The position numbers and the translations under genes were made by a program. This document shows positions 35,501 to 43,049 of a stretch of 64,000 nt of DNA, in pieces (positions within the stretch are counted from its first letter, which is position 1; every line of letters begins with the position of its first letter). The stretch is from Lewinella sp. LCG006 (lineage in GTDB: Bacteria; Bacteroidota; Bacteroidia; Chitinophagales; Saprospiraceae), in NCBI RefSeq assembly GCF_040784935.1, contig NZ_CP160680.1, positions 1 to 64,000 of the forward strand. The letters are read 5' to 3'. The notes beneath the pieces are model-generated. The model made no database searches. It worked only from the letters and a program-made list of their open reading frames with translations, and was not told the origin of the DNA.

Positions 35501-37556
35501 TACTGCGAAAGCTATCAAACATATTCCCCGAATAACAGCCCAAGGATAGCATTAGCGGATACTTACTGATATTGTTATAATTCTCTGGATTGTCAATATT
35601 GAAATCAAATGTACCTGCACTTGCATGCCCAAAAAACGTAAGAATACTCACCCCCTCATTAATTCTTCCAAAAATACCTTCCGACTGAGAACTCTGAATA
35701 GGATCCGTACTCGTCTTATAAAACGAGGTAACCTTTCCTCCGAAAAGTCCTTGTTCTATTTCCCGGCCCATATTCTCCAAATTATTCTTGATGCTCTGCT
35801 GCTCAGAAGGGCTACTCCCTCCGCCCAAATGCAGGACATTCTTCATCCAGCTTCGGCCTTCAATGGTTTGGGGGCTGTTGGCGACAAAGGTCTCCATGCC
35901 TTGGATTTTGTTGAGGTAGAGGCGTACTTCTTCTGGATTGATGGCGGGCAGACGGCCCAGGCTCACCAGGGGGGTGGGTTTATCGATGCGGGATGCAAGG
36001 AGATTATCGCTGGCAGGGTAGCCAAAAGAGGGAACAAACAGGGTGGTGCCTAATGCAGCGGAAAGATTTTCAGGCGTACGCAAGTTGATGTACTCTCTGC
36101 CTTTACCAATGATAAAGAGGTACTGGAAGGCAGGGTTGACCTTGCGCTGCCAGGCAATGAAGTTGCGAATTGCGATCGGGTGCTGCTGTACACCATAGCC
36201 GAATTGATCAAATAAGTCGTCGATATTCACGACGGCGGTCTGATAACTGCCTCCGATGGCACTCGCACGGTAATTGGCATAGGCTTGTACCGGATCATCG
36301 CCCCCTGCCCGTAGCAGACTGTGGGTGAGGATAATATAGCTGGCATCTCCTAATTCGGGGAGGTCTAGGTTGGCGGTGCTTATTTGTGGGGTTGGCAGGT
36401 TGTCTTCCAGGCCGATGATCCGCAATTCACGCGGCTGTGATGCAAGGGGGAGCGCTACCCGGAGAAGCCCGCCGCTGATGTTATTGACTACAATTCGATG
36501 GGCATTTGCTAAATCATAAACGATGGCTGTTGTACCTGAAAAATTGGCCACCTCCAGGTACTGACGGCCACCAGTAGGCGTTATGCGACAAGTATAACTA
36601 GCAGCATTGTCTGCATTGGGTGTGGCGGGGTAATCCAATTGCACAAAACCGATGCTCACTTCGTCTTTTGCACCGCCAAGCCCTTCCCACTCGAGATTAA
36701 GTGCTTCATCCGTCAACACCTCTGCGGGCAAGTTGGTCGCTACATTAAGCAGCTTCCAATCGTAAAAACTATCGGTACGAATGAGGTTTCCATCCGCTTT
36801 CAGTTGCTGAATATGCTCGAATAAGGCTGCGGTGTAGCGGGTTTCCAGTATGGGTTCCGGGCCATTAGCGTAAGCATTTGGTAAATCCAGGTTCACCGTC
36901 TGGATGGTCGATCCATCGGCGAGCAGTTGATTGATGGAACGGCTTCCGTAACCTTCGCCGATACCAAAATGAGAATAGTAAAGCGTAGTTCCCGAAAAAC
37001 GGTAATATTCTTTCATGAAGTTAGCGGAAAAGACCTCTTGCGCCTTTTTCCACACATAAGGCTCCGCACTGGGGAGGTTGGTCAGATCATTGGCTATGGT
37101 ATTGTAGCGAAGGCCTCCTCCCCCACTCTGCCAGGTAAGGTAATAAGTAGCAGTATCAGAAAATAAACTGTATTCAGGATTCAATTGCTGTTGGATTGGA
37201 TTGCGGTATAGGTGCTGGTCTAAATCACCTCGATTACGCTCTCCGTAGAAAAGCAGGAAATCGCCGTTCCCCATGGGCGTTCCAGTGGAGGCCGAACAAT
37301 AATAAGGGACAGCTTCCCCTGCATGAAATAGGCGGAAATCTTCGCTATTGATTGTGGCTACCGGCCAGCCCTGATCAACCAGCGATTGGTACTCTATACG
37401 GTAAAATTTATCCTCCGCAAGGGTAAGCTTGAGATGAGGATGCTCGGTGCTGATCCACTCAAAGCCATACAAGGTGTCTACCCCGTCGACGATCTGAGCG
37501 AAGGCAAGGGAGCAAAATAAAAAGTAAACAGGGATAAGAAGGATCCGTTTTCTCAT
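32502..37556 (-). CDS. porU: C25-family cysteine peptidase, PorU/PorU2-type T9SS sortase
   Basis: A secreted 1684-residue protein. The signal peptide is residues 1-20 (MRKRILLIPVYFLFCSLAFA). The gingipain-type peptidase domain (about 400-770) has the catalytic His644 in FFGHAS and Cys674 in LGCYSG. Several beta-sandwich domains follow, and a sorting-like C-terminal domain begins near 1570 (YPNPF at about 1575, GDRLANGVYLYRV). PorU cleaves the C-terminal signal of T9SS cargo and attaches it to A-LPS; relatives of this length are called PorU2. The 3' part (before about 35,650) is clearly more A+T-rich than the 5' part. It is the first gene of the operon running into wecE. Confidence 0.82.
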   Translation of the reverse strand: MRKRILLIPVYFLFCSLAFAQIVDGVDTLYGFEWISTEHPHLKLTLAEDKFYRIEYQSLVDQGWPVATINSEDFRLFHAGEAVPYYCSASTGTPMGNGDFLLFYGERNRGDLDQHLYRNPIQQQLNPEYSLFSDTATYYLTWQSGGGGLRYNTIANDLTNLPSAEPYVWKKAQEVFSANFMKEYYRFSGTTLYYSHFGIGEGYGSRSINQLLADGSTIQTVNLDLPNAYANGPEPILETRYTAALFEHIQQLKADGNLIRTDSFYDWKLLNVATNLPAEVLTDEALNLEWEGLGGAKDEVSIGFVQLDYPATPNADNAASYTCRITPTGGRQYLEVANFSGTTAIVYDLANAHRIVVNNISGGLLRVALPLASQPRELRIIGLEDNLPTPQISTANLDLPELGDASYIILTHSLLRAGGDDPVQAYANYRASAIGGSYQTAVVNIDDLFDQFGYGVQQHPIAIRNFIAWQRKVNPAFQYLFIIGKGREYINLRTPENLSAALGTTLFVPSFGYPASDNLLASRIDKPTPLVSLGRLPAINPEEVRLYLNKIQGMETFVANSPQTIEGRSWMKNVLHLGGGSSPSEQQSIKNNLENMGREIEQGLFGGKVTSFYKTSTDPIQSSQSEGIFGRINEGVSILTFFGHASAGTFDFNIDNPENYNNISKYPLMLSLGCYSGNMFDSFRSIGERFIFLENSGAGVYGASRGLGFIHALSNFGRYFYEQMSTDLYGRPIGDGIRATISNFENFTDQAYGTLNEQFTIHGDPAFRLNPSSGPDFVPESTSIKFTPTILSIQNDSFQLSFSVLNLGSYVVDSISVKMHQQLPGGDIRFLKNMRIAAPAYSVDLSTKIPSIGKDAVGLNRLLLEVDAGYEILESPILYAEDNNELRQSNGELGVPFFVIDNAAKPVWPANYALVNNAELVLKAVTADALAPERDYILQLDTTPNFTFPIDQTNRFQRGGVIRWQPAIDWQESVVYYWRIAPDSIYTGGTYLWETNSFTFLNNASSGWGQGHWGQWLNGTFSDLELNEEQRFDFGIQEFNVRVRNKIWDAGDRPGLQYNFESPASSVRPWNYLDEGVAVVVYEPDDPNGFWRNPPGAGTFNAGDYGVPTGGSRVFAFPTQNIEQRENLAVFLTEIVPEDAYVLFFTILKGVEPDFMPEQWAADSLITGRNIFQILEENGGALARQLELLGSVPYTLFYKKNAGVLGEAIAPDQNGEINVDTYIPTTLSSGSYYSPIIGPVQNWEDLSWGFSGLSSMDSCQLVIYAGMSRVSLDSVSSIVVNLEDNMLDLASLNLEAFPYLQLKWQAFDEENRTPPQLTYWHISHLEPLELAFDAASYFTSSSDSLAQGATYDFSIGITNLSPVNLMDSVSVNYAWQYQSSIQQQGNTKIKAILPDSIVKWGLSLSTESVAGESQLFAEINPDDDPFELVRFNNFLNKKIYTIEDVIAPVIDVTFDGQHILEGDLVAGNTQVRIKISDENPYLPLDNPALLEVYLIQPDGHRNLISNNQNQVEFFSELSENENWAEMLFQPEFLSDGIYKLEIKGGDPSGNLAGRLLYETSFEIIKEQQISHFLPYPNPFSTQTRFVYTLTGIEPSVDINIQIMTVSGRVVKEINSSELGPLSIGTHQTEYVWDGNDNYGDRLANGVYLYRVIVKDKISGQTVKHRQSEQDVFFKNGIGKIVILR

Positions 37557-37661
37557 TGTCCGGGATTATCACTTGAATCTAACCATTATCAAAGATACGA
37601 AAAGATCAAGGGCAAATCACTCACGAAAATCGTCTAAAAAGTGACAAGTATAGCTCAGAAG

Positions 37662-37710
37662 GGAAAATAAAAAGCACCTACACCTGGAGATGCTCTCGAG
37701 ATGTAGGTGC
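37662..37710 (-). terminator. Intrinsic terminator downstream of the metal permease
   Basis: GCACCTACA (37674-37682) pairs with TGTAGGTGC (37702-37710). On the minus strand the hairpin is followed by TTTTTATTTT. It separates the permease transcript from the PorU-like gene. Confidence 0.8.
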
Positions 37711-37854
37711 AAATAACATACTATGAGAAAACTACACAGTACAAATATACACCTATACCCTTCAGTTAAGTGGCCATTTTAGGTTATGGTGCCTTTGCTG
37801 CTGTGGAAGGAGCGTTCGGCTTAGAATAAGGGGAAAGAAAAATTAGCTTTTCCT

Positions 37855-39348
37855 TTAAAAGGTCCCAGCGGGGACAACATTGATCTGATCAGCCAGTTGA
37901 AAGGGTAAACTGATGGTTCGCCCTTCGTAGTCGAGTTGTAGTTGGTTATCATCCCGATGGATGACTTTAAAGGTGGTACCGGCCATCATTTTTTCTTCCC
38001 ACAGCCGTGCGCTTACGTAGGTGCCATCTTGATCGGTCGATAAAACAGCAACATCCCCCACAGGAATTTTGCTTAAAGGATAAGCTGGCTTTCCCTTACT
38101 ACGAGGGATGGGTGATCCGTGCGGATCCAATTGTGGATAACCTAGTTTTTCATCCACTGCACTGAGAATCGCCTCTGGCAGCAGGTGTTCGTGGCGTTCG
38201 GCATCAATGTGGATCTGTTCTTTATCCAAGCCTACTTCGGTAGCCAAGTAGGTTTCCCAAAGGCGGTGAGCTCGGACCAGGCGCCGAGCAGATTCTTCAC
38301 CGAGTGCAGTGAGTTTTAATCCCTGGTTTTCTAGCCACTTATGGCGGCGCAACTGCTTGATACCACGCTGCCAATTAAGTAAACTAATGTCTAATTTTTC
38401 CCGCAATTCAGCACTGGCCACTTGCCCTTTCTGAGCACTACGATAAATTGCTTTGAGGATATCTTCCCGATCAATACGCAACTTGAGCTGGCGGCGGCGA
38501 ATGGCCTTAGCAACCAAACCTTTTTTAGGTGCAAACATGACTACCAGGAGATAGAAAAAAGTGGCCGTAACGGCAATCGCTGGTCCAGGAGTCGTATTCA
38601 AGATTATCGCCAAGACCAAGCCTGCTACTGCCGAAAGTAAGCCGATACCTGCTGATAACACGATCACTCGCTCCATTTTATCCGATAAGAGCAAAGCCGT
38701 AGCTGCCGGTGTAATCAGCATTGCCACCACCAGGATAACGCCCACCGTCTGTAAAGATGCGACCACCGCAAAAGATAGCAACAACATCAAAAAGTAGTGG
38801 ATCAGCCGCACTGGTATACCCATGGTTTCCGCTACCACGGGTTGAAAGGTAGAAACAAAGAGATAGCGGTAAAAGACAACAACACTGAGAATAACGTACA
38901 AGGTAACTAAGCCCGTCAGCATCAGGTCGGTATCCGCAACGCCGAGCACATTTCCGAAAAGGAAGTCCTTCAAATCCAGGTGAACCCCCTGGTTTCTGCT
39001 TATGTAAGAGATACCAATCACCCCCAGCGAAAACATGGCGGTAAAGACAATACCGATGGCTGCGTCATTTTTGGTATTTACACGGTGTTGGATCCAGGTG
39101 ATGCCTACTGCCGTCAGTAAGCCTGCCAGTACCGACCCCGTAAAGAAAGCCAAAGTACTGTATCCTACCAGCAAAAAAGCGACGACCACGCCTGGTAAAA
39201 TAGCATGAGCAAGGGCATCTCCAACCAAGGACATATTGCGAAGTACAATGAAACAGCCCAAAATACCACACATTATCCCAACCAAACTGGAAGCAAGTAA
39301 GGCTCTTACGGCCCAGGTCTCCTGTAAAATATGGAATAAGTCTATCAT
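37855..39348 (-). CDS. Metal ABC transporter permease fused to a DtxR-type regulator
   Basis: The first 285 residues are an ABC-3 (ZnuB/MntB/TroC-type) membrane permease with about eight hydrophobic segments (LSLVGDALAHAILPGVV is written here as NMSLVGDALAHAILPG). Residues about 295-355 are a winged helix (REDILKAIYRSAQ, LTALGEESARRLVRAHRLWE). The metal-binding/dimerisation region carries IDAERHEHLLPEAI and DPHGSPIP, as in DtxR/MntR but with Asp in place of the usual Cys. An SH3-like FeoA-type domain ends the protein. It could couple metal import to gene or transport control. No ATPase or binding-protein gene is next to it, so its partners lie elsewhere. Confidence 0.87.
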   Translation of the reverse strand: MIDLFHILQETWAVRALLASSLVGIMCGILGCFIVLRNMSLVGDALAHAILPGVVVAFLLVGYSTLAFFTGSVLAGLLTAVGITWIQHRVNTKNDAAIGIVFTAMFSLGVIGISYISRNQGVHLDLKDFLFGNVLGVADTDLMLTGLVTLYVILSVVVFYRYLFVSTFQPVVAETMGIPVRLIHYFLMLLLSFAVVASLQTVGVILVVAMLITPAATALLLSDKMERVIVLSAGIGLLSAVAGLVLAIILNTTPGPAIAVTATFFYLLVVMFAPKKGLVAKAIRRRQLKLRIDREDILKAIYRSAQKGQVASAELREKLDISLLNWQRGIKQLRRHKWLENQGLKLTALGEESARRLVRAHRLWETYLATEVGLDKEQIHIDAERHEHLLPEAILSAVDEKLGYPQLDPHGSPIPRSKGKPAYPLSKIPVGDVAVLSTDQDGTYVSARLWEEKMMAGTTFKVIHRDDNQLQLDYEGRTISLPFQLADQINVVPAGTF

Positions 39349-39394
39349 CGTATGACAAAGATAATACTTCGTGCAAACAAAAACAACTTTTAGA

Positions 39395-40519
39395 TTAGTC
39401 TAAAAGACTTTTGTAGGCACTTACCAATTGTTCGGTCAGCACTTCGCCCGTGAACCGCTGTGCGTATTGGTAACCAGCAGCGATTTTCTCTTTACGCAAG
39501 GCCTGGTCTGTGAGCAAACTGACCATTCCTTCCTTCATCTCCTCTGCGCTACCAGGGTTAACGAGGTAACCACCGGGGCCGGCAGCCTCAGGCAACGAAG
39601 ATACATTAGAGGTAAGCACTGGCACTCCGCTAAAAAGTGCTTCCAAAACAGGAATACCAAAGCCCTCTGCATAGGAAGGGTAGACAAAAAGTTGTGCTTG
39701 CTGATACAGTGCAGGAAGTTCGGCAAAGGTAGGTTGGATAAAAATCAACTGATCTAAAACACCCCGGTCTTGAGCGAGCTGTTGCACCCGCTTCTTATAC
39801 CCATCGCCCTGGCCTACCACTACTAAAGGCAGCTTAAGCGCTGGTGGTAAACCAGCCATAGCTTCTACTACTCCCAATAAATTTTTCCGCTCAATCAGCG
39901 AACCCACATAAAGCATAAACGCTTTAGGAAGCGCATATTTCTCTAACACTGCATTGCGGGCACTAGCCGGTTTTTCCAGCATAAAACCTTCATGGCAAGA
40001 CTGATAGATTACCCTGATTTTATCTTCCGCGATACCGTAAAATTGCATGATGTCCCGCTTGGTGCTTTCGCTAATAGCAATAATCAGATCACTATTTTCG
40101 CAAGCGTAGCGAAACTTTCGGTCATAAATTTTTACATCTAGCCACTTGTACTGTTCAGGATAATGCTTAAAGACGAGATCATGAATGGTGACAATCGTAG
40201 GTATTCCCGTTGCCGGAAGGCCATAGGGAATTTCGTGACTTAAGCCATGAAAAAGATCTATTTTATCCTTTACGATATCTGCGGTTTGCCGCCAACTCCG
40301 CCACAATATTTGGCGGCTTTTAGCGGGCATACGAACCGTAAACATAGGGCTATCTAGAAAAAACTGCGTTTGTGGTGTACGACTTACCTTGGGCGTATAG
40401 AGAAAGTATTCCTCATCGGGATGAAAGGAAGTGAGGTTCCGCAAAAGGGTACGACTGTAATTCCCCAGTCCGGTAAAATTGTTGAAAATTCTTTTGGCGT
40501 CGTAACCGATTCGGTGCAT
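39395..40519 (-). CDS. Glycosyltransferase family 4
   Basis: A 374-residue GT-B enzyme. The N-terminal domain has RIFNNFTGLGNYSRTLL and FHGLSHEIP; the C-terminal donor-binding domain has YPSYAEGFGIPVLEALFSGVPV, with the two conserved glutamates. It is not part of the A+T-rich island and its composition matches the chromosome. A terminator separates it from the IscA-like gene upstream, so it is probably transcribed alone or with the permease 46 bases downstream. Confidence 0.9.
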   Translation of the reverse strand: MHRIGYDAKRIFNNFTGLGNYSRTLLRNLTSFHPDEEYFLYTPKVSRTPQTQFFLDSPMFTVRMPAKSRQILWRSWRQTADIVKDKIDLFHGLSHEIPYGLPATGIPTIVTIHDLVFKHYPEQYKWLDVKIYDRKFRYACENSDLIIAISESTKRDIMQFYGIAEDKIRVIYQSCHEGFMLEKPASARNAVLEKYALPKAFMLYVGSLIERKNLLGVVEAMAGLPPALKLPLVVVGQGDGYKKRVQQLAQDRGVLDQLIFIQPTFAELPALYQQAQLFVYPSYAEGFGIPVLEALFSGVPVLTSNVSSLPEAAGPGGYLVNPGSAEEMKEGMVSLLTDQALRKEKIAAGYQYAQRFTGEVLTEQLVSAYKSLLD

Positions 40520-40538
40520 GAAATGGGCCGCTTAATAA

Positions 40539-40574
40539 CAAAGCACCATTTGTCTTTAGACAGATGGTGCTTTG
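40539..40574 (-). terminator. Terminator after the IscA-type gene
   Basis: CAAAGCACCA (40539-40548) pairs perfectly with TGGTGCTTTG (40565-40574), extended inside by TGTC/GACA-type pairing. On the minus strand TTATTAAG follows. It lies between the IscA-type gene and the GT4 gene. Confidence 0.72.
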
Positions 40575-40602
40575 CAGGTTGTATATTTAGTAGGAATGGA
40601 CA

Positions 40603-40929
40603 CTAGACCGAGAAGCTTTCCCCACAACCGCAGGTGCGCGAAGCATTCGGATTATTGAAATAAAAGCCCTTCCCTTCCAAACCACCGGAGAATTCCAGCG
40701 TGGTATTGCACAGATAAAGAAAGCTCTTTAGGTCTGTAACGATTTTTACGCCATTGTCTTCAAAGACCTGATCATCCGGGCGCGGCTGGTTGTCAAAGTC
40801 CATTTGGTAACTCAAGCCTGAGCAACCGCCGCTGGTAACTGATACCCTTACAAAATGATCTTTCGTGAGCTGATCTTTTTGCTCAATCTCTTTGATTCTC
40901 TCTTTTGCACTGTCGCCTACAAAAAGCAT
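40603..40929 (-). CDS. erpA: HesB/IscA/ErpA-type iron-sulfur carrier protein
   Basis: A 108-residue A-type carrier that receives and delivers Fe-S clusters. The three conserved cysteines are Cys36 (TSGGCSGLS) and Cys100 and Cys102 (TCGCGESF). Size and motif spacing are normal. I cannot separate IscA, SufA and ErpA from sequence alone. IscS lies upstream on the same strand, but about 2.1 kb of repeat and IS sequence intervenes, of which 1467 bases are the IS. Confidence 0.92.
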   Translation of the reverse strand: MLFVGDSAKERIKEIEQKDQLTKDHFVRVSVTSGGCSGLSYQMDFDNQPRPDDQVFEDNGVKIVTDLKSFLYLCNTTLEFSGGLEGKGFYFNNPNASRTCGCGESFSV

Positions 40930-41148
40930 ACCTTCTCAAAATTTATGATCAATAACTTCATTACGAACAACCCGTAAGGTAAGCTGAAAGTTTTGTCAAC
41001 TCAAAGATACCGGTAATTGAGAACTAAAATAGAGAAATTAGTGGGAATCTGAGCTTTTGAGGGGTAGATATAGTCCTCCAAGGTAGGATTTGTGATTTCT
41101 GACTTGCTCTTTTCTCGTCTCGCTGCGCCTGCCTGCCAGCGAGGCTGC

Positions 41149-42549
41149 CTACCGTATATACACATCTCCTTCAAATTCCGAATGTAGGTTTAGCATGTCC
41201 ATTGCCTGCACAAATTCGTTGAGCCGTCGTAGGCCGTTCCACATCGTTATTGGCCCAGCAGGGCGTTGAGAAGCGTAGCCTGACCATCCTCCGAGCCTAG
41301 CAACGACCCATGCTGCGAAGGATAAAGAATTAGGCGGATAAGGATTTTTCAATTTCTCGGTATTACCTTCTAGTTGAGGATTGATTCGCTCAATGACTTT
41401 GATTACTTTGGGCTCAAACCCAGCCTCAATACCTAAGTCTTGAGGTTCATCGCGAGCTTGAACTAGCTGCATCACTCTTATAGAACTGATCAGCGCCAGT
41501 ACCGTAAGGTTCTTGAGTGCAGCTGCATTTGATACTTGTGCCGATTGAACGTCCATTCCTTTCTTTTTCAATGTCCGAAAGACTTGCTCGATCACCCAGC
41601 GCTGTACATAATAGCCGATTATACGTAAAGCGTCATCCATACTCTGGATGCTGTGCGAAGTGAGTAATCGCCAATAGATAGGCTTTTCCTTACCTACCAC
41701 GCTAGCTGGCTTTTCACGTACTTCAATAACCGTTACTTTTTGTCGGTCTACGAGGTGTTTTGTCCCCGTACCAGAACGTGGACGCGCTAAATCAATTGTA
41801 ACCCATTTAACTTCTAACTCCGCCGTATGAGCCGTACGCTTATCGGTCGCTGGCAAGGCTATTGAATATTGTCCTTGTAGAGGTTGAGCATCCAGCGCCT
41901 GTTGTAGTTTATTGTGATCAACCTCCTTTAGCTTGCGGTTTTGAGAACTACGAATAACAAAGTCTACCCCCAGTGCTGTAAGTAAGACCAATAACTCATA
42001 GATATCAGCTTCTCGGTCTGCTACTACTGTTTGACTCTTGGCTCCCTGATTGTAGCTTACCGCCTTTTCTATTTCTTCGTACCAGCGATAAGACTCTTTT
42101 TCTTCTAGCTTTTCTCTATTACGATCTCGTCTCCGCTGAGCTTTATCAACAGCGTACTGTTTACGATCATATAATTGAGCAGAGGCTAAGCCTAAGCAAT
42201 GATGGGTATGAGCATCCATGCTGATTACCGGATGCAAAAAAAAGCCTTGACCCCGGCCATCGCCGATCTCCGATAAGCCTTTGGCTTTACTATTGATACC
42301 GAACCCAACGGTAGAGGTATCACAAATCATTAATACATCCCGCCCTTTACTCTGGGCGGCAGTGCGTTCACAGGCTGATTGTATCATAAGCGATGGTGTG
42401 ACAGATGGATTATTAACAAACCGGCCAAAAGCAACCTCCTCGCTGCGATTCTTTGCACACTGACGCAAAATAACGCTCTGCCTCGATGACATAGCCACTA
42501 ACAGCCCAACATAGCGAACATCTAGTCGCTTGTCAAGAAATAACCCCAT
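41149..42549 (-). CDS. IS4-family transposase (IS50-like)
   Basis: A 466-residue DDE transposase. The first Asp is in LMICDTSTV, the second in DREADIYE (as in Tn5), and the third region gives the IS4 signature Y(2)R(3)E(6)K: YVQRWVIEQVFRTLK. Its stop codon TAG lies inside the terminal inverted repeat at 41149-41151, so the coding region reaches the extreme edge of the element. It has no frameshift and can be presumed functional. Confidence 0.92.
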   Translation of the reverse strand: MGLFLDKRLDVRYVGLLVAMSSRQSVILRQCAKNRSEEVAFGRFVNNPSVTPSLMIQSACERTAAQSKGRDVLMICDTSTVGFGINSKAKGLSEIGDGRGQGFFLHPVISMDAHTHHCLGLASAQLYDRKQYAVDKAQRRRDRNREKLEEKESYRWYEEIEKAVSYNQGAKSQTVVADREADIYELLVLLTALGVDFVIRSSQNRKLKEVDHNKLQQALDAQPLQGQYSIALPATDKRTAHTAELEVKWVTIDLARPRSGTGTKHLVDRQKVTVIEVREKPASVVGKEKPIYWRLLTSHSIQSMDDALRIIGYYVQRWVIEQVFRTLKKKGMDVQSAQVSNAAALKNLTVLALISSIRVMQLVQARDEPQDLGIEAGFEPKVIKVIERINPQLEGNTEKLKNPYPPNSLSFAAWVVARLGGWSGYASQRPAGPITMWNGLRRLNEFVQAMDMLNLHSEFEGDVYIR

Positions 42550-42615
42550 TTGCTCACTTTTTTGACATGTATTCTTTAATATGCAAAATTAAGAGAAGAT
42601 GTGTATATACGGTAG
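41149..42615 (-). mobile_element. IS4-family (IS50-like) insertion sequence, 1467 bp
   Basis: Both ends begin with the perfect 19-bp inverted repeat CTACCGTATATACACATCT (41149-41167 and complement of 42597-42615). The target duplication CGAGGCTGC occurs exactly on each side (41140-41148 and 42616-42624). The 9-bp duplication and 19-bp ends match the IS50/Tn5 group. It carries a single transposase, and both ends and the reading frame are intact, so the element may be active or recently inserted. Confidence 0.88.
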
Positions 42616-43049
42616 CGAGGCTGCCGAGCAGGCAGGTTGAAAAGCCTCGCCGTAACTCCGGTTATGCCTACGTTTTTCGCCTTGCGAGTCGAAAAAATAG
42701 CGGCGTCATATTCTCACAAATCCTACCTTGGCAGACTATAAATAAAAGGAGTTGATTGCTGATGGGTAGAGCAGCCCCAAGTGGAGGGCCCACCCTCCTG
42801 CCAGATCGCCGAAACCGTCCCTCAGCCAAACGGCCAAACAGGACGTGCGTCATCATCTGCTACATTCTACTGTAGCAGCCAAGCAACACGCAAAAATAAA
42901 CCGCTGAATTCCCCCATGACAAATTGGGGGGTATTACCTTCGATGTGCTCAACGCTTGTCAGTTCGCTGAGTGGAATACAAAGCTAAAAAACACTCGTTA
43001 AAAAACAAAATATTTTCACTTTTAAAAATAAAAACATTTACAAACACTA
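42616..43049. other. Intergenic region upstream of the IS, no gene seen
   Basis: The first part (to 42740) is the right half of the interrupted MITE-like element. From 42741 to 43049 there are short G+C palindromes (TGGAGGGCCCACCCTCC near 42781-42798) and then A+T-rich DNA. No credible gene was found. Confidence 0.45.

Larger units (their letters stand above)
41069..42740. mobile_element. MITE-like element, copy interrupted by an IS
   Basis: The left end 41069-41095 and right end 42714-42740 are inverted repeats (TATAGTC, CCAAGGTAGGATTTGTGA) with two mismatches. Interior segments match the element at 14107: the left interior near 41100-41127 and the right interior at 42667-42708 (CCTACGTTTTTCGCCTTGCG). 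Removing the IS and one target duplication restores an element of 196 bases, which carries an additional palindromic CCTGCCTG/CAGGCAGG insert. It lies between iscS and the IscA-type gene. Confidence 0.68.

Noticed and set aside
37590-37597. TATCTTTG upstream of the porU-like gene
   Set aside because: A -7-like match, but the nearest TTTG is only 15 bases away rather than about 20. Too weak to report as a promoter.
38138-38146. TGTGGATAA, a match to a DnaA box
   Set aside because: A single 9-base match inside the permease coding region, without clustered boxes or an AT-rich unwinding element. It is expected by chance.
42781-42987. 68-codon frame next to the IS
   Set aside because: It runs through low-complexity intergenic DNA, with no domain and no credible start.
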